From the NCBI GenBank assembly GCA_034666965.1, contig JAXDKT010000117.1:1-13852 (forward strand): DNA of 13,852 nucleotides. The letters are read 5' to 3'. The position numbers were made by a program, and so were the translations under genes. Position 1 is the first letter of the stretch; every line of letters begins with the position of its first letter. Positions 1-6,888 of the stretch are shown here, one piece after another. The notes beneath the pieces were generated by a model, which saw only the letters and a list, made by a program, of their open reading frames with translations, made no database searches and was not told the DNA's origin. The stretch is from Chersky-267 sp034666965 (lineage in GTDB: Bacteria; Chloroflexota; Limnocylindria; Limnocylindrales; CSP1-4).

Positions 1-356
1 AGCCAGAGCAGGCAGGCCAGCAGCAGCGCGGTCCACGCCCAGCTGAACTGCGCCGACGAGAGGACCGCCGAGACCGGTGCCAGGACCTGGGCCAGCGGCG
101 GCGGATACCAGTAGGCGTAGGGGGTCACGGCGGTCGCCGTCGGGTCGTACAGCGGCGCGCCGGTGAGCAGGCGCTGGCCGGCCAGCCAATAGGCATGCTC
201 GTCCTGTGGGTCGGCCCAGCGGTTGACGGCCACGACCAGGAGCAGGCAGCCGCCGAGTGCGGCCAGGACCAGCAGGGCAGGCGGCGGGAGGCGCAGCCCT
301 CGGACGGCGACCGGTTTCGACAGCGTGCTCCGGACGGCTTGCACCGCCGTGCTCAA
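1..356 (-). CDS. GT87/DUF2029-like membrane glycosyltransferase, N-terminal part (cut by window edge)
   Basis: Only the first 118 or so codons are inside the window; the gene continues beyond base 1. The start is placed at a TTG (354-356), one base after the stop of the PIG-L gene (358-360), which suggests translational coupling. The visible protein has a short basic N-terminus, a hydrophobic helix (about residues 25-43), then a loop containing DEHAYWLAGQRLLTGAPLYD and PYAYWYPPPLAQVLAP, then another hydrophobic stretch. An acidic residue soon after TM1 followed by an A-G-x-x-L-L-x-G-x-x-L-Y motif and a Y-x-Y-P-P motif is characteristic of polyprenol-phosphate-mannose-dependent mannosyltransferases of the GT87/DUF2029 type. 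Such enzymes work in the cytoplasmic membrane and add sugars to lipids or cell-wall glycans. The family call rests on this motif alone. Substrate cannot be told, and another GT-C family member is the main alternative. Confidence 0.6.
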   Translation of the reverse strand, partial: MSTAVQAVRSTLSKPVAVRGLRLPPPALLVLAALGGCLLLVVAVNRWADPQDEHAYWLAGQRLLTGAPLYDPTATAVTPYAYWYPPPLAQVLAPVSAVLSSAQFSWAWTALLLACLLW

Positions 357-357
357 G

Positions 358-1440
358 CTAGGCCCTCTGCGAAGCCCAATACCGCTCGGCGAAGCCGGGG
401 ACCCCGCCCAGGCCGGCCACCAGTCGGCCGAACGAGCGGACGGTCTCGGCCATCGGCTCGACCCCGCCGAACAGGCGGTCGAGCTGGCTCGTGTAGAGGC
501 TGATCCCGGCGATCTTCCACTCGATCTGCTCGGTCACGTCGGCGAACTCGGGCACGATCGAGACGTCCTGCGGCAGCGCGCCGAGGACGTGCTCGCCGAG
601 GTCGGCCAGGCGGCGGAACCCATTCCACCAGGCGTACGGGAAGTCCTCGTAGAAGGTCACGATCCCGGCCCAGTCCGGACCGGGCATCACCCAGGCCCGC
701 GGCTCGCGGAGCAGCTCGAGGCCCACGTTCCGGTCGAGCTGGTGGTCGACGTGGCCACCGACGCCCAGCGGGAAGTACACCTTCTGGGGCTCGAGCCGGG
801 CAATCTCCCGGCGGAGCAGGTCGTAGGGCGGCTCGTCGTCCTCGCGCGGCGAGCCGAGCAGCTGGTCGTCGCCCTCGTAGCCCCGGAATACCGCGTCGGG
901 CAGGTCCAGGAAGATGACCGCCGCCTCGGCGAAGTAGGCGTAGCGCTCATCCTCGAGACGTCTGGTCGCCATCGCGTCGTCCGCGGCCTCGGCCTCGGTC
1001 AGCTCGGTGGTCAGGACCGCGCCCTGGGTGGGTGTGTCGTCGGCGAGCTCCTGGCCGGCCAACGCCTCGTTGTGGATCGATGCCCGGCGGTACCAGCTGG
1101 ACCGCTGCCAGAAGCGTTTGGCCGCGGCGTCGGCATCGGCCTGGGTTGCGTCGAGCCGATCGGAGGTCGCCGCCCACGGTGGCGCGAAGGCGCCGCTGTC
1201 GTCGATCGGGTAGTCGGCGCGCAGGTTCGCCCGGTTGAATGCCTCGGTGTCCGGCCAGAGCGCCTTGGACCCGAACCCGAGCGCCTCACGCTGGTAGGGC
1301 GTCAATCCGTCGCGGCCACCCGCGCCCGAGTGGACGGTGACGATCGCCACGCTCTGGCCGAGCTCGCGGAGACTGCCGATGAGCCCACCGCAGGACAGCG
1401 CGACATCGTCCGGATGGGGCGAGATGAACACATGGGTCAT
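358..1440 (-). CDS. PIG-L family deacetylase (LmbE-like)
   Basis: The 360-residue protein begins MTHVFISPHPDDVALSCGG. The HPDD motif (residues 9-12) supplies metal ligand and catalytic Asp. The third metal ligand region is GVGGHVDH (residues 226-233), the classic GxHxDH signature of PIG-L/LmbE zinc enzymes. These remove N-acetyl groups from GlcNAc-type substrates such as mycothiol, bacillithiol or lipid-linked sugars; the substrate here is unknown. The frame stays open 30 codons further upstream, but ATG at 1438-1440 is chosen because family members start right before this beta-strand and because the longer version would overlap pcm. There is no clear Shine-Dalgarno site. A TATACT hexamer on the minus strand (1455-1450) lies 9 nt before the ATG, so a leaderless transcript is possible, though no -35 box is evident. 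At 360 residues it is longer than the usual 220-300, with an insertion between the two motifs. Confidence 0.88.
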   Translation of the reverse strand: MTHVFISPHPDDVALSCGGLIGSLRELGQSVAIVTVHSGAGGRDGLTPYQREALGFGSKALWPDTEAFNRANLRADYPIDDSGAFAPPWAATSDRLDATQADADAAAKRFWQRSSWYRRASIHNEALAGQELADDTPTQGAVLTTELTEAEAADDAMATRRLEDERYAYFAEAAVIFLDLPDAVFRGYEGDDQLLGSPREDDEPPYDLLRREIARLEPQKVYFPLGVGGHVDHQLDRNVGLELLREPRAWVMPGPDWAGIVTFYEDFPYAWWNGFRRLADLGEHVLGALPQDVSIVPEFADVTEQIEWKIAGISLYTSQLDRLFGGVEPMAETVRSFGRLVAGLGGVPGFAERYWASQRA

Positions 1441-1460
1441 GGCCGGCCGAGTATACCGGC

Positions 1461-2138
1461 CTACCCTGGCCAGCCGCCCGTCCCCACGAGCGGAACGAAT
1501 ACGACGTCGCCATCTGAGCGCTGCTCCCATTCGTCCCCGTGGCGGGTCACGACGACGAGTCGCTGGCGGTCGCGCGGACCGACCGGGATCACCAGCCGGC
1601 CACCGTCCGCGAGCTGGTCGAGGAGCGCCTCGGGGATGCTCGGGGCGGCGGCGGTGACCACGATCCCGTCGTATGGCGCGCCGCTCGGATCGCCCAGGCT
1701 CCCGTCGGCGACCCGGACCTCGACCGCGTCGCCAAGGCCGAGCTGTTCCAGCCGACGGCGGGCCTCCTCGGCCAGCTCGGGATGGCGCTCGAGCGACACC
1801 ACCCGGGCCCCCAGAGTGGCCAAGATCGCGGCCTGGTAGCCGCTGCCGGTGCCGATCTCGAGGATCCGAGCGCCCGGTCGGACGCCCAGCAGCTCGGTCA
1901 TCCGAGCGACGATGTAAGGCTGGCTGATCGACTGCCCGGCCTCGATCGGCAGGGCGGCGTCGGCGTAGGCCTGCGACCGGTCGGCGGGCGGGACGAACAG
2001 TTCGCGGGGGATGGCGCTCATCGCCGCCAGAACGCGCTCGTCGCGGATGCCCCGTGCGCGCAGCTGGCCCTCGACCATCGCAGCTCGCTCGCGGGCGGCG
2101 CGGTCACCGTCGGGATCGCGTCCAGGCCTGGCGCCCAT
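1461..2138 (-). CDS. pcm: Protein-L-isoaspartate O-methyltransferase
   Basis: The 225-residue cytoplasmic enzyme uses S-adenosylmethionine to methylate isoaspartyl residues, starting repair of aged proteins. Visible landmarks are MVEGQLRARGI (residues 21-31), the PCMT hallmark GQSISQPYIVARM (68-80), SAM-binding motif I LEIGTGSGYQAAILA (93-107), acidic ribose-binding Glu in VSLERHPELA (114-123), and the motif II region VRVADGSLG (141-149). Length is normal for the family. The start at 2138 adds 20 charged residues; the internal ATG at 2076-2078 (Met21) matches where many family members begin and is the alternative. It lies 33 nt downstream of the acidic membrane protein gene and 20 nt upstream of the PIG-L gene on the same strand, consistent with one operon. 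Confidence 0.92.
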   Translation of the reverse strand: MGARPGRDPDGDRAARERAAMVEGQLRARGIRDERVLAAMSAIPRELFVPPADRSQAYADAALPIEAGQSISQPYIVARMTELLGVRPGARILEIGTGSGYQAAILATLGARVVSLERHPELAEEARRRLEQLGLGDAVEVRVADGSLGDPSGAPYDGIVVTAAAPSIPEALLDQLADGGRLVIPVGPRDRQRLVVVTRHGDEWEQRSDGDVVFVPLVGTGGWPG

Positions 2139-2171
2139 CCCGCTGAGGATACGCGGCCAGGCGTGCCGAGC

Positions 2172-2888
2172 CTAGGGCGAGGCAGATGGAAGGGCGGACG
2201 GCGGCGGAGACGGGGCCGCCGATGGCGGCTGCGACGGCGACGACGAGCCGGGGACGGACGGTCCGGCCGATGCGGGGCTCGACGCTGCCGGGCTCGACGT
2301 TGCCGGGCTGCCGCCGGCCGAGGGCGCCACCGAGGTCCCGGCCGACGAGGACGGCCCGGCGGACTCGGATGCCTCGGGGCTCTCCGTCGGGAGCGGGGTG
2401 AAGATGCCGCCCTTGCCCAGGAGCACGCCGTTGAGGAGGATCGCGGCGAAGATCAGCGCGACCGCGATCACGAAGATCGCCGAGGGACGATCGCGTAACC
2501 GGACCGCGACCTCGGAGGGCGTCGGCGCGGCCTCGCTCTGGTAGGGACCTCGCCTGGCCCGACTGGTTCCTGCGGCCAATGTCCCAGCGGCGCCGGCCGC
2601 GACCGCAGGCTCGATCCGGGGCTCGGTCCCGTCCTCGTCCTCGAGCTCGACCCCCTCCTCGTCCAGGTCCTGATCGCTCTCGAACTCGGCCTCGGACTCC
2701 AGCTCGGCAGCCGCATCGGCCTCGGGGTCGGGCATCGGCTCGCCCTCGGCCTCGGGCATCGTCTGGGGCTCGGCGGCCGACTCGGGGACGTCGATCAGCT
2801 CGGTCTCGGCCTCCTCGGGCGCCGCGGCTGCGCTCTCGGGGGCGTCCTCGATCGGCTCGTCAGGCACGGGAGGCTGGGGCTCGGTCAT
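2172..2888 (-). CDS. Acidic single-pass membrane protein with Ser/Ala/Pro-rich tail, function unknown
   Basis: The 238-residue protein has three zones. Residues 1-100 are strongly acidic (many Glu and Asp, Pro/Ala-rich, probably disordered). Residues 101-135 are basic. A single hydrophobic helix spans about 137-158 (IFVIAVALIFAAILLNGVLL). Residues 165-238 are almost only Ser, Ala, Pro and Gly, like cell-wall-spanning or O-glycosylated linkers. With basic residues just before the helix, the acidic part should be cytoplasmic and the PSA-rich tail outside (positive-inside rule; inference). The start is supported by a strong Shine-Dalgarno GAGGAGGG about 10 nt upstream of ATG 2886-2888. I do not recognise a named family. 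Low-complexity proteins like this are common in high-GC genomes and are hard to assign by homology. It sits between the MFS gene (70 nt upstream) and pcm (33 nt downstream). Confidence 0.75.
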   Translation of the reverse strand: MTEPQPPVPDEPIEDAPESAAAAPEEAETELIDVPESAAEPQTMPEAEGEPMPDPEADAAAELESEAEFESDQDLDEEGVELEDEDGTEPRIEPAVAAGAAGTLAAGTSRARRGPYQSEAAPTPSEVAVRLRDRPSAIFVIAVALIFAAILLNGVLLGKGGIFTPLPTESPEASESAGPSSSAGTSVAPSAGGSPATSSPAASSPASAGPSVPGSSSPSQPPSAAPSPPPSALPSASP

Positions 2889-2958
2889 CCGGTGGGGTCC
2901 CTCCTCGGGCGCGGTTGGCCGAGCGACTCGGCCGAGCCGGAGTGTACCGAACCCACCG

Positions 2959-5013
2959 TCACGCGTCGCGCAGCGCCGGCACGAGCACGCCGGCCAACCC
3001 CGCCAGCGCCGTCAGCCCGCCAAACGCGATGAGCACCGTCGAGACGCCGACGAGCGTCACCAGGAAGCCGCTGATCCCCATCGCGATGGCCAGCGACGCG
3101 AACACCAGCGAGAAGCGCAGACCCACGACCCGGCCGATCATGTCGCCCGGGGTCCGCTGCTGGAAGAGCGTCTGGCTGGGAATGATGAAGATCATGTTCG
3201 AGATCCCGATCCCGACCGCCAGCCCGAGCGCCGCCGCGACGTGCCCGGTCAGGCCCAGCCCCACGATGCACAGCCCGTACGCGACGTAGCCGAGGATCAC
3301 CAGGCGACCCTTCGCCAGCCGCGCGCCGAGGAGGCCGATCAGGAGCCCTCCGAAGAGGTTGCCCAGGCCCAGGCCCGCCTCCATCAGGGCGTAGATGGTG
3401 GGCACCGGCAGCTCGCCGCGGGCCAGCGCGCGTTCGACGTAGACCAGCGTGACCGAGATGAGGATGCCCGCCCCGAACTGGGCCACGACCGCCTGAACCG
3501 TGTTGGTCAGGAGGACCTTCTCGGAGCGCAGGAAGCGCCAGCCGGCGCGGAGCGAGGCCAGGACGCTCTCACCTGCCGCCGCGACCGTGCGCGCCACGGG
3601 CGGGACGGTGATGGTCAGGATCAGCAGCGCCGAGAGCACGTAGGTCGCCGAGTCGACCCAGAACGCGAGCGGGATCCAGGCCCCCAGGAAGGCCACGAAC
3701 AGGCCGGCCAGCGAGTAGCCGACGATGTCGGCCAGGGTCTCGGCCAGCCAGTTTGCCGAGTTGGCCGTGAGCAGGTCGCCGGGCGCCACGATCCGGGGCA
3801 TGACCGCCTCGCGGGCCGGTCGGAAGAAGATCGAGATCGCCGTCATCAGGAAGACCAGCGGGTAGGTCAGGACGACGTTGCTGACGACCGCCACCGGGAC
3901 GAGCAGGACAACCGCGGCGCGGAGCAGGTCGCTCACGACCATCACCTGCTTCTGATCCCAGCGATCCACCAGGGTCCCGCTGATCGGGCCGAGCAGGAGG
4001 TTGGGCAGGGCCGCGGCCAGGAACACGAATCCGACGGCGACCGGCGAGCCGGTCACCCCCAGGACGATGACCGCCAGCGCGATCTGGTTGACCCGGTCGC
4101 CAAAGAGGCTGATCACGCCGGCCGTCCAGAGTGCCGAGAAGGATGGGTCGAGGGCCAGCCGGACGTAAGGATGGCGCCGGACCCGGAGGGCCAGGGGTGG
4201 CCCGGGCCGGGCGGCCACGCCCGCCGTTCCCGGCTCGCTCGCGGCAGCGGTCTCGGCCAGGCCGGCCAACGGGCCACCGAACAGGATCGGACGGTCGAGG
4301 ATCGAGGCCTCGGTCAGGCCTCCGATCAGGCCGGTCTCGGGTCGGACGCCACCGGCCACTCCGGCGGCCGCCGGGGACAGGCCGTGGAGCCGGGCCGATC
4401 CGACCAGCCCGGGGATCGGCTCGGCCACCTCGGGTCCCGGGCCGTCGTCCTCGCTCTGCGCCTGGGCCGGCGTCCGGAGCACCGTCGCGAACAGGAAGAA
4501 GGCCAGGCCCAGCGAGATGATCACGTCGCCGACCGAGGCCACGTTGCGGACCAGCGGAAGCGGGATCGGGATGACGTCGGCGAGCGGCCCCAGGTGGGCC
4601 AGGAAGGACGCGTCGATCGCCGGCGGCAGGAGGACATGGAGCGGTCCGACCAGGTCGGCGGGGGTCAGCCCGGCCGCGGCCAGGCTCGGCGCCCAGAGCG
4701 GCATGTGCCCGCCGTTGACGGCGATGACCACCGCGTTCGAGAGCGTCCCCACGAAGGCGATGGCCAGCCCCGGCTGGCGACGGTTGACCCACAACCCGAC
4801 GAGGAGGATCACGTAGGCCGCGACCAGCAGGGGGAGGCGCAGCGTCTCGGCGGGCGGGATGTTGCGCGACAGGGCGGCCTCGGTCCCGTAGCGGACCACG
4901 ACGGCCAGGAAGATGACCGCCATCCAGCGCAGGCGGACCTCGGTGAGGTTGCTCAGCCGGCCGCCGGCGAGCAGGCCGGCGATCAGCCCGAGCGCGATCC
5001 CGCCGAGAAGCAC
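2959..5013 (-). CDS. DUF5317-like domain fused to MFS transporter (MFS_3-like)
   Basis: The 684-residue protein is built from two membrane modules. Residues 1-180 look like a DUF5317 protein: four or five hydrophobic helices with the landmarks NGGHMPLW (100-107) and a loop region ending IPLPLVRNVASVGDVII. Residues 181-290 form a loop rich in Gly, Ala and Pro. Residues 291-684 are a major facilitator with the loop 2-3 motif GTLVDRWDQKQVM (346-358), close to the GxxxDRxxRR motif A of EntS/MefA-like exporters, and about 12 hydrophobic segments ending LAGLAGVLVPALRDA. It probably exports a small molecule across the cytoplasmic membrane; the substrate is unknown. The start is GTG (5011-5013), 3 nt after the stop of the HD-GYP gene, so translation is likely coupled. 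A stand-alone DUF5317 protein is normally under 200 residues, so the fusion is the oddity. Confidence 0.82.
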   Translation of the reverse strand: MLLGGIALGLIAGLLAGGRLSNLTEVRLRWMAVIFLAVVVRYGTEAALSRNIPPAETLRLPLLVAAYVILLVGLWVNRRQPGLAIAFVGTLSNAVVIAVNGGHMPLWAPSLAAAGLTPADLVGPLHVLLPPAIDASFLAHLGPLADVIPIPLPLVRNVASVGDVIISLGLAFFLFATVLRTPAQAQSEDDGPGPEVAEPIPGLVGSARLHGLSPAAAGVAGGVRPETGLIGGLTEASILDRPILFGGPLAGLAETAAASEPGTAGVAARPGPPLALRVRRHPYVRLALDPSFSALWTAGVISLFGDRVNQIALAVIVLGVTGSPVAVGFVFLAAALPNLLLGPISGTLVDRWDQKQVMVVSDLLRAAVVLLVPVAVVSNVVLTYPLVFLMTAISIFFRPAREAVMPRIVAPGDLLTANSANWLAETLADIVGYSLAGLFVAFLGAWIPLAFWVDSATYVLSALLILTITVPPVARTVAAAGESVLASLRAGWRFLRSEKVLLTNTVQAVVAQFGAGILISVTLVYVERALARGELPVPTIYALMEAGLGLGNLFGGLLIGLLGARLAKGRLVILGYVAYGLCIVGLGLTGHVAAALGLAVGIGISNMIFIIPSQTLFQQRTPGDMIGRVVGLRFSLVFASLAIAMGISGFLVTLVGVSTVLIAFGGLTALAGLAGVLVPALRDA

Positions 5014-5016
5014 CCC

Positions 5017-6441
5017 TTAGCGGGTGTCGGCGGCGCGTGCCCCCGACGCCGACGCAGCCGAGCCGTGCTCCCCGATGAGCGGCGGCAGCGGCCGCAGGAG
5101 GATGGGGCCGCCAGCGTCCATCTCGCCCCGGCCCGGATCGCGGATGCCCTCGACCCACTTGGTCCGGACGAAGGCATCGACCACCTCGGGATCGAACTGG
5201 ATTCCGGCGAACTTGCGCAGCTCGCCGAGGGCCTGTTCGGCCGAGAGCGGGGTCATCCGGTATGGCCGCTGGGCGGTCATCGCCTCGAACGCGTCGGCCA
5301 CGTGGAGGATGCGGGCCAAACGCGGGATCTCCTCGCCGATCAGCCGGTCGGGGTAGCCCGAGCCGTTGTACCACTCGTGGTGATGGCGAATGATCGGGAG
5401 CTCGGGGGCCAGCTTGGTGACGACGCTGATGATCTGGGCGCCGAGGACCGGGTGGCTGTTCATGATCGTGCGCTCGTCCTTGGTCAGGCGGTCCGCCTTG
5501 AGCAGGACGTGATCGGGCACCCCGATCTTGCCCACGTCATGGAGCAGGCCGCCCCACTCGAGCGCCTCCATCTCCGCCTCGTTGCAGCGCAGCACCCCGC
5601 CGATGTCGCTGGCGATCTCCATCACCCGCCGGCTGTGCTTGCTGGTGAACGGATCGCGCTTGTCGACGGCCTCGGCCAGGGCGCCGATGGTCTGGGTGAA
5701 CATCTCGCGCATCTCGACGAAGCGGTGATGCGCCACGCGGGTCGTGTACAGCGGCAGCGCGAACAGGAGCGTCGCCCACAACCCGGCCCCACCCGGCAGC
5801 CGCTCATAGATCTCCGCCATCAACCACGCCAACGGCGCGAGGGCAAAGAGGTTCGCCCAATAACCGCGTGCATCGCCGAGTAGGACGAGTCGAAAGTCCA
5901 TCCCATGAAGGAGACTCACGCTGGTCGCTGTGATGACAACGTTGAGAAAGAAGCAAATCGTAGCCATCGCAATCGAACCGACGAACGTGATCGCGGGTTC
6001 ATGCGACGTCCCGACAATCGCCTCGTAAGCAAAGGCTCCGAGTATCGACGGCAGAACAATGCCGGCGTGGTTGAAAAGAGAGCCGTACCACGGGACTCGC
6101 CCGCGCAGCTCCCGCAACTCAGTGGTGCCGAGAGCGGCTACCCATCCAGCCGCCACCGGACCTCCCAAGATTGCCGCAGCGACAATCGGCGCGATTGAGA
6201 CCGATACCAGAGTTCCACGTGGCATCCTGACCGGAAATGCCGACGCGAACAGCGTGATCAGGATCCAAAATCCCAAACCGACGACGGCTAGGATTGGCGA
6301 CGCCGGTTCGTTGACAGCAATGGTCGAGCGCATTCCGAGGATTGAATCCGGACGCCCAACAAAAACAAGACTCGCGGCAACGAGTGCGACTGCACTCGCT
6401 CCCACGAGCCCGGCGATGTAGAACTTAAGTGCCTTCGGCAT
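5017..6441 (-). CDS. HD-GYP domain c-di-GMP phosphodiesterase with N-terminal seven-helix membrane domain
   Basis: The 474-residue protein has about seven hydrophobic segments in residues 8-235, followed by a cytoplasmic HD-GYP domain (about 245-430). All signature residues are present: H269 in TSKHSRR, HDVGKIGVPD (301-310), H330, HHHEWYNGSGYP (353-364, the GYP motif) and D382 in HVADAFEAMT. HD-GYP enzymes hydrolyse cyclic di-GMP to pGpG or GMP; the membrane domain resembles the integral sensor domains placed in front of them. The C-terminal 45 residues are Ala/Gly/Pro-rich. Start ATG 6439-6441 has AGGGA about 9 nt upstream. Codons for residues 1 to about 187 are clearly less GC-rich than the rest, so the gene may be a mosaic. 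It heads the leftward operon and follows a structured 400-nt leader. Confidence 0.9.
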   Translation of the reverse strand: MPKALKFYIAGLVGASAVALVAASLVFVGRPDSILGMRSTIAVNEPASPILAVVGLGFWILITLFASAFPVRMPRGTLVSVSIAPIVAAAILGGPVAAGWVAALGTTELRELRGRVPWYGSLFNHAGIVLPSILGAFAYEAIVGTSHEPAITFVGSIAMATICFFLNVVITATSVSLLHGMDFRLVLLGDARGYWANLFALAPLAWLMAEIYERLPGGAGLWATLLFALPLYTTRVAHHRFVEMREMFTQTIGALAEAVDKRDPFTSKHSRRVMEIASDIGGVLRCNEAEMEALEWGGLLHDVGKIGVPDHVLLKADRLTKDERTIMNSHPVLGAQIISVVTKLAPELPIIRHHHEWYNGSGYPDRLIGEEIPRLARILHVADAFEAMTAQRPYRMTPLSAEQALGELRKFAGIQFDPEVVDAFVRTKWVEGIRDPGRGEMDAGGPILLRPLPPLIGEHGSAASASGARAADTR

Positions 6442-6513
6442 ACCTCGTCCCTGAGACCCGACCTTGAGGAACTCTAATCCCTTCTTGTCAGGTCTGGTAA
6501 CGGGACTAAGGTC

Positions 6514-6603
6514 CTAAAAGCCCCTTAGCGACGCAGCGCCAGCTAGCGCGGTGCCGAGCACCGCGCTTAGCGCTACAACCGTTCGAAGGATTCGCTCCTT
6601 CAT
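6514..6603 (-). CDS. Possible 29-residue signal-peptide-like small protein
   Basis: This ORF encodes 29 residues, beginning MKERILRTVVALSAVLG and ending AASLRGF, then TAG. It has basic residues at 2, 4 and 7, a continuous hydrophobic core (about 8-24) and Ala-x-Ala patterns (ALA at 19-21, AGA at 21-23), which is the layout of a Sec signal peptide or a tiny membrane protein. A Shine-Dalgarno AGGAG (6619-6615) lies 11 nt before ATG 6601-6603. It sits in the leader of the HD-GYP gene, 72 nt upstream of that start codon. A perfect 10-bp stem is built into its codons. It could be a pheromone-type precursor, a regulatory leader ORF, or chance. I cannot name a family. Confidence 0.4.
   Translation of the reverse strand: MKERILRTVVALSAVLGTALAGAASLRGF
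6545..6567 (-). other. Perfect 10-bp stem-loop inside the HD-GYP leader
   Basis: AGCGCGGTGC (6545-6554) and GCACCGCGCT (6558-6567) are perfect inverted complements separated by 3 nt. On the minus strand (the transcribed one) no T-run follows, so it is not a standard intrinsic terminator. It falls in the middle of the small 29-residue ORF and could serve as an RNA regulatory hairpin or a translation block. Confidence 0.5.
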
Positions 6604-6626
6604 CGTTCCAGCTGCTCCTGACCTAG

Positions 6627-6659
6627 TTACCAGGTCTTGGTAAGCGTTTCGGGCGCCAC
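6627..6659 (-). CDS. Possible 10-residue leader peptide
   Basis: A GTG start (6657-6659) is followed by nine codons and TAA, reading MAPETLTKTW. The Shine-Dalgarno AGGAGG (6671-6666) is 6 nt upstream, the best ribosome binding site in this leader, which is the main reason to list it. It lies directly upstream of the 29-residue small ORF and downstream of a terminator-like hairpin. A tiny translated ORF there could couple translation to the next ORF or to RNA folding. An ORF this short can occur by chance. Confidence 0.3.
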   Translation of the reverse strand: MAPETLTKTW

Positions 6660-6697
6660 GGTGATCCTCCTCGCGGTCCTCGCTGTCCCCTAGAGAC

Positions 6698-6732
6698 GCG
6701 AAAACCGACCTGACTTGAAAAGTCGGTCGGTT
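6698..6732 (-). terminator. Rho-independent terminator-like hairpin (minus strand)
   Basis: On the minus strand AACCGAC-CGACTT (6732-6720), a TTC loop, and AAGTCA-G-GTCGGTT (6716-6703) form a 13-bp stem with one G.T pair and one bulge. It is followed by a run of T (TTTTCGCG reading on). It lies about 160 nt downstream of the regulator stop codon and about 100 nt downstream of a predicted minus-strand promoter. It may end the regulator transcript, act as an attenuator for the HD-GYP operon, or do both. Confidence 0.55.
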
Positions 6733-6746
6733 GCACTACCCGCTCC

Positions 6747-6778
6747 GCCCCACCCTAAGTGCCCATTTCAGGTGGGGC
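6747..6778 (-). other. Stem-loop in HD-GYP leader (8-bp inverted repeat)
   Basis: GCCCCACC (6747-6754) pairs perfectly with GGTGGGGC (6771-6778). The 16-nt loop can fold further (AAGT with ATTT, including a G.T pair). No T-run follows directly. It sits between the predicted promoter and the terminator-like hairpin, so it could belong to a folded 5' leader. I could not match it to a known riboswitch class. Confidence 0.45.
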
Positions 6779-6808
6779 TTCCGCGCGTCCAACATATTGA
6801 CAATGCTT

Positions 6809-6828
6809 CCTAGTACTCCAGTACCAGG
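6809..6828 (-). other. 5'-proximal stem-loop of the predicted leader RNA
   Basis: CCTAGTAC (6809-6816) and GTACCAGG (6821-6828) pair over 8 bp with one G.T pair and a 4-nt loop. A transcript from the minus-strand promoter at 6868-6839 would start near 6832, so this hairpin would be the first thing in the RNA. Such 5' hairpins often protect transcripts from decay. Confidence 0.4.
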
Positions 6829-6838
6829 CAGTGGGCGG

Positions 6839-6868
6839 ACTATAGGGATGCCGAACCAAACGGGTCAA
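6839..6868 (-). promoter_or_regulatory. Predicted sigma-70-type promoter, minus strand
   Basis: On the minus strand TTGACC (6868-6863) and TATAGT (6844-6839) are separated by 18 nt; each hexamer matches the housekeeping consensus at five of six positions. The promoter begins just 20 nt beyond the stop codon of the regulator gene and points to the two small ORFs and the HD-GYP operon. TGCCG (6849-6853) and CGGCA (6871-6875) form an inverted repeat bracketing the -35 box, which could be an operator. No other hexamer pair of this quality was noticed in this intergenic region. Confidence 0.5.
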
Positions 6869-6888
6869 TACGGCACCTTACCTAATCG

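Noticed and set aside
223..1839. A 538-codon open frame on the plus strand
   Set aside because: It is antisense to the PIG-L and pcm genes, both of which have clear catalytic motifs; no motif is seen in this frame.
3241..5883. An 880-codon open frame on the plus strand
   Set aside because: It lies antisense to the MFS and HD-GYP genes and its translation is Arg/Gln/Asp/His-rich without domains. It is a by-product of high GC in third codon positions.
6797..6802. Plus-strand TTGACA as a promoter
   Set aside because: No acceptable -10 hexamer lies 16-18 nt downstream, and no plus-strand gene follows.
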